Source: Gemmatimonadota bacterium (lineage in GTDB: Bacteria; GCA-2686955). Taken from it: a stretch of 7,648 nucleotides of DNA. How positions within the stretch are numbered: the stretch's first letter is position 1; each line of letters starts with the position of its first letter. The notes beneath the pieces are model-generated. The model saw only the letters and a list, made by a program, of their open reading frames with translations, did no database searches and was not told the origin of the DNA. Positions 5,814 through 7,648 of the stretch are shown piece after piece. The DNA lies in NCBI GenBank assembly GCA_026991065.1, contig JALXCG010000174.1:1-7648 (forward strand). The letters run 5' to 3'. Position numbers and translations under genes: made by a program.

Positions 5814-6857
5814 ATGTTTTACCGACTGCTTGCCATCACGTTCGTCTTTGCCACCAGCGCCCGGGCCGCCACGATCAATGTCGCTGCCGGCCATTCCGCA
5901 ACCAAGGCGGTGAACCCGGCCCGGGTGGATATTGAAGAGGGCTACTGGGGCACTCCGGCCCCTCCCTCCTTTGTGTATGTTCCTGCCGGCACCTTCATCA
6001 TGGGGGATGGTGTGGCGTACTGCGGCGAGGACGAACGCCAGGTGACTCTGACCCACGATTTCTGGATCGGCCAGTATGAGGTGACGAACCGGGAGTATCT
6101 GGAGCTGCTGCAGTGGGCCTACGACCGGGGCTATGTCACGGCGACTTTGTGGTCGGTTCGCGACAACCTCGACGGGAGCATCCGGGAACTCGTTGATCTG
6201 GACAGTCCTGACTGCGAACTCGCGTTTTCTGATGGCGTCTTCTCTTTGCGCGAGGCGGATTACGCACTGCAGCATGCTTATCCAGAAGGGTATGATCCCG
6301 CCGATCATCCGATGAAGGAGGTGACCTGGCATGGCGCGGTGGCCTACTGCGACTGGCTCTCGCTCGCGGAGGGGCTGCCCCGCGCCTACGATCACTCGAC
6401 GTGGCGCTGCGGCGGTGGCGATCCCTATTCGGCGGAAGGCTACCGTTTGCCGACCGATGCGGAGTGGGAGTATGCGGCACAGTGGAACGATGATCGGGTC
6501 TATCCCTGGGGGGATGAGATCCCTACCTGCTCCTTGGCGAACTTCTACGACAATGGATCCTGCGTCGGCTGGACCTCCCCAGTGGGAAGCTTTCCAGCCG
6601 GTGCACAACCGAACCTGGCGGACCCGATCTACGATCTCTCGGGCAACGTCTGGGAATGGGTGAACGATCGGGGGTGGTGCGATCTGGGCACTTCCCCGGA
6701 GATCGATCCACCAGGGCCCAGAAACGGCTTCGGCCGGGTCAGACGGGGCGGCGGTTGGAACTTCTACGCCTCCTACCTGCGTGTCTCCACCCGCTACGAC
6801 AACACCCCCGGCTTCAGCTACGGCTACGTCGGCTTCCGCCCCGCCAGGTCGGACTGA
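5814..6857 (+). CDS. Exported FGE-fold (SUMF1/DUF323) protein C with DGR-type variable C-terminus
   Basis: The 347-residue product has a classic Sec signal peptide: Met-Phe-Tyr-Arg, LLAITFVFATS, then ARA before Ala19. Family landmarks are FVYVPAGTFIMGDG (53-66), DFWIGQYEVTNREY (82-95), TWHGAVAYCDW (171-181), YRLPTDAEWEYAAQW (210-224), YPWG (230-233), YDLSGNVWEWVND (273-285), RGGGW (311-315) and GFRPARSD (340-347). Cysteines at 70, 134, 179, 199, 239, 250 and 289 match seven of those in A, consistent with disulfides in the periplasm or outside. The FGE catalytic Cys pair after RGG is absent. ATG 5814 is chosen over the open GTG at 5739 because of the ribosome site GAGGAAGG and the signal peptide. 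It resembles A strongly through the core but differs at most variable-region sites. It is probably a surface or periplasmic binding protein and the best DGR target candidate here. Confidence 0.93.
   Translation: MFYRLLAITFVFATSARAATINVAAGHSATKAVNPARVDIEEGYWGTPAPPSFVYVPAGTFIMGDGVAYCGEDERQVTLTHDFWIGQYEVTNREYLELLQWAYDRGYVTATLWSVRDNLDGSIRELVDLDSPDCELAFSDGVFSLREADYALQHAYPEGYDPADHPMKEVTWHGAVAYCDWLSLAEGLPRAYDHSTWRCGGGDPYSAEGYRLPTDAEWEYAAQWNDDRVYPWGDEIPTCSLANFYDNGSCVGWTSPVGSFPAGAQPNLADPIYDLSGNVWEWVNDRGWCDLGTSPEIDPPGPRNGFGRVRRGGGWNFYASYLRVSTRYDNTPGFSYGYVGFRPARSD
6744..6857 (+). other. Putative DGR variable region, gene C
   Basis: These are 37 codons plus stop, with variable stretches GWNFYASYLRVSTRYDNTPG and FSYGYVG. 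Every variable codon except GGT at codon 4 is NNC (AAC, TTC, TAC, GCC, TCC, ACC, GAC, AGC, GGC, GTC). The residue set Y, N, F, S, A, T, D, G, V is what NNC codons give. Lys, Glu, Gln, Met and Trp are absent from the variable sites. The constant block is 6831-6857. Confidence 0.65.
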
Positions 6858-7164
6858 GGTTCCCCTGATGTTCTGTTCCCCTGTTCCCCTGAAAGGCCGC
6901 GCCAGCGGCCCCCCCGGCGCCTCTTCGATGCGTGGACGGTAGCGACAATGTTGCGGAATGCCGTCGCTCCGGCTTTTCGGTCGAGCATGCGGGAGACGGC
7001 CGCGGGAGACGCGATCCGCTCCAGCTCGCGCTTGCATCCTGGGTTTGCCCAAAGCCGACAGCCGGTTTGAAGGGCCCATTCGCGGCAGGGGGTGACCCCC
7101 AAGCATTGGCGAGGTTACGATATCCACCAGCAACACCAGGCCACCAACCAAAGAGGAGAGATCG
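6858..7164. other. Gap between FGE genes C and D
   Basis: From left to right it holds three GTTCCCCTG words (6859-6867, 6875-6883, 6883-6891), a GC hairpin (6895-6910), about 180 bases without recognised content, and the leader shared with gene C. A minus-strand frame across 6824-7102 includes SRMLDRKAGATAFRNIVATV (about 6946-7005). It reads somewhat like protein but has no ribosome site or recognised family, and it runs into the antisense of gene C. It may be a remnant. Confidence 0.5.
6895..6910 (+). terminator. GC hairpin downstream of gene C
   Basis: GGCCGC, loop GCCA, GCGGCC form a perfect 6-bp stem 37 bases after the stop of C, followed by CCCCCCGGCG rather than T residues. Hairpins just downstream of variable regions are known from some DGRs (the Bordetella phage BPP-1 target), where they aid homing. 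A weak terminator is the plainer reading. Confidence 0.35.
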
Positions 7165-7648
7165 ATGCTCCGCCCACTTCTTGCCGTCACATTCGCTCTT
7201 GCCACCAGCACCCAGGCCGCCACGATCGATGTCGCTGGCTATTCCGCCCCCAAGGCGGGGAACCCGGCCCGGGTGGACATTGAGGAAGGCTACCGCGATA
7301 TTCCGGCTCCTCCCGGCTCTTTTGTGTTTGTTCCCTCCGGCACCTTCATCATGGGGGACTGGATAGCGATTTGCGGCTGGGACGAACGCCAGGTGACGCT
7401 GACCCACGATTTTTGGATCGGTCAGTATGAGGTGACGAACGGGGAGTATCTGGATCTGCTCCAGTGGGCCTATGATCAGGGCTATGTCACGGCGACTTCC
7501 TCGTCGGTTCGAGATAACCTTGATGGGAGCACCGAGGAACTCGTTGATCTGGACGACTCTACCTGCGAACTCGCGTTTTCTAATGGCGTTTTCTCCTTGC
7601 GCGAGGCGGACTACGCACTGTGGCATGCCTACCCGGAGGGGTATGATC
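7165..7648 (+). CDS. FGE-fold (SUMF1/DUF323) protein D, 3' end beyond window
   Basis: There are 161 codons before the right edge, with no stop. The signal peptide is Met-Leu-Arg-Pro, LLAVTFALATS, then TQA before Ala19. It aligns gap-free with C from residue 30 or so: NPARVDIEEGY (33-43), FVFVPSGTFIMGDW (53-66), DFWIGQYEVTNGEY (82-95), SVRDNLDGS (114-122), CELAFSNGVFSLREADYAL (134-152). Cys70 and Cys134 are kept. MGDG of A and C is MGDW here. GAGGAG at 7153-7158, 6 bases before ATG, fixes the start. Its C-terminal variable region, if present, should lie about 560-570 bases past the edge. Whether a terminator, the template repeat or a reverse transcriptase follows cannot be seen. Confidence 0.92.
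   Translation, partial: MLRPLLAVTFALATSTQAATIDVAGYSAPKAGNPARVDIEEGYRDIPAPPGSFVFVPSGTFIMGDWIAICGWDERQVTLTHDFWIGQYEVTNGEYLDLLQWAYDQGYVTATSSSVRDNLDGSTEELVDLDDSTCELAFSNGVFSLREADYALWHAYPEGYD

Noticed and set aside
3757-6857. NNC bias in the variable regions explained purely by GC-rich codon usage
   Set aside because: Flanking codons in the same genes often end in G (GAG, CTG, CAG, GTG), and the excess of first- and second-position changes needs another cause. It is kept as the main alternative, not fully excluded without a template.
5730-7223. A 497-codon open frame on the minus strand, antisense to gene C and the C-D gap
   Set aside because: It is the complement of a strongly supported FGE-fold gene, crosses its leader, shows no domain and is a side effect of high GC3. 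The same applies to the minus-strand frames at 6814-7626 and 2794-3546.
1-7648. CRISPR array, tRNA, rRNA, integrase or phage structural genes
   Set aside because: I saw no regularly spaced repeats, no tRNA-like cloverleaf and no recognisable recombinase or virion protein in any frame.

Overview
The window is GC-rich bacterial DNA with little unassigned space. It holds a diheme cytochrome c of the c4-like type, a TauE/SafE membrane permease and several Sec-exported proteins, so it is a Gram-negative bacterium. The cytochrome resembles diheme cytochromes I associate with sulfur-oxidising Gammaproteobacteria (Chromatiales-like). That placement is inference from family resemblance, not a search result.

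Layout. Positions 1-1700 hold two small secreted proteins of one unrecognised family (GPAPE...AGFY motif), at 410-778 and 1234-1698. Between them is a MITE-like element bounded by a perfect 18-bp inverted repeat (778-940). A TauE/SafE permease lies on the minus strand at 1732-2478. From 2707 to the right edge is an array of four FGE-sulfatase-fold (SUMF1/DUF323, C-type-lectin-like) genes on the plus strand: A (2707-3870, intact), B (about 4712-5249, lacking its 5' half), C (5814-6857, intact) and D (7165 to beyond the edge). A minus-strand diheme cytochrome c gene (3955-4620) sits between A and B. A decayed minus-strand fragment resembling the TauE N-terminus (5266-5584) and an inverted relative of the MITE-like repeat (5607-5679) sit between B and C.

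The most interesting signal is at the C-terminus of FGE-like genes A, B and C. Their last 37 codons align without gaps. A fixed framework (RGG-x-W, YLR, R, PG, GFRP, RSD-stop) alternates with hypervariable codons. Of the 60 codons at the 20 variable sites, 53 end in C. Between B and C, 24 of 30 base differences in codons 4-29 fall at first or second codon positions. This is what adenine-directed mutagenesis of AAC template codons would give in a diversity-generating retroelement (DGR), whose targets often have exactly this fold. The three genes also share an almost constant 3' block through the stop codon, where an IMH-type homing site would lie. No reverse transcriptase and no template repeat are in the window, so the DGR machinery must lie elsewhere in the genome or have been lost.

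Working picture: A, C and D would encode exported disulfide-stabilised display proteins with a diversifiable binding face rather than active formylglycine-generating enzymes, because the FGE active-site cysteine pair is absent. B keeps a variable region but has lost its signal peptide and N-terminal half.
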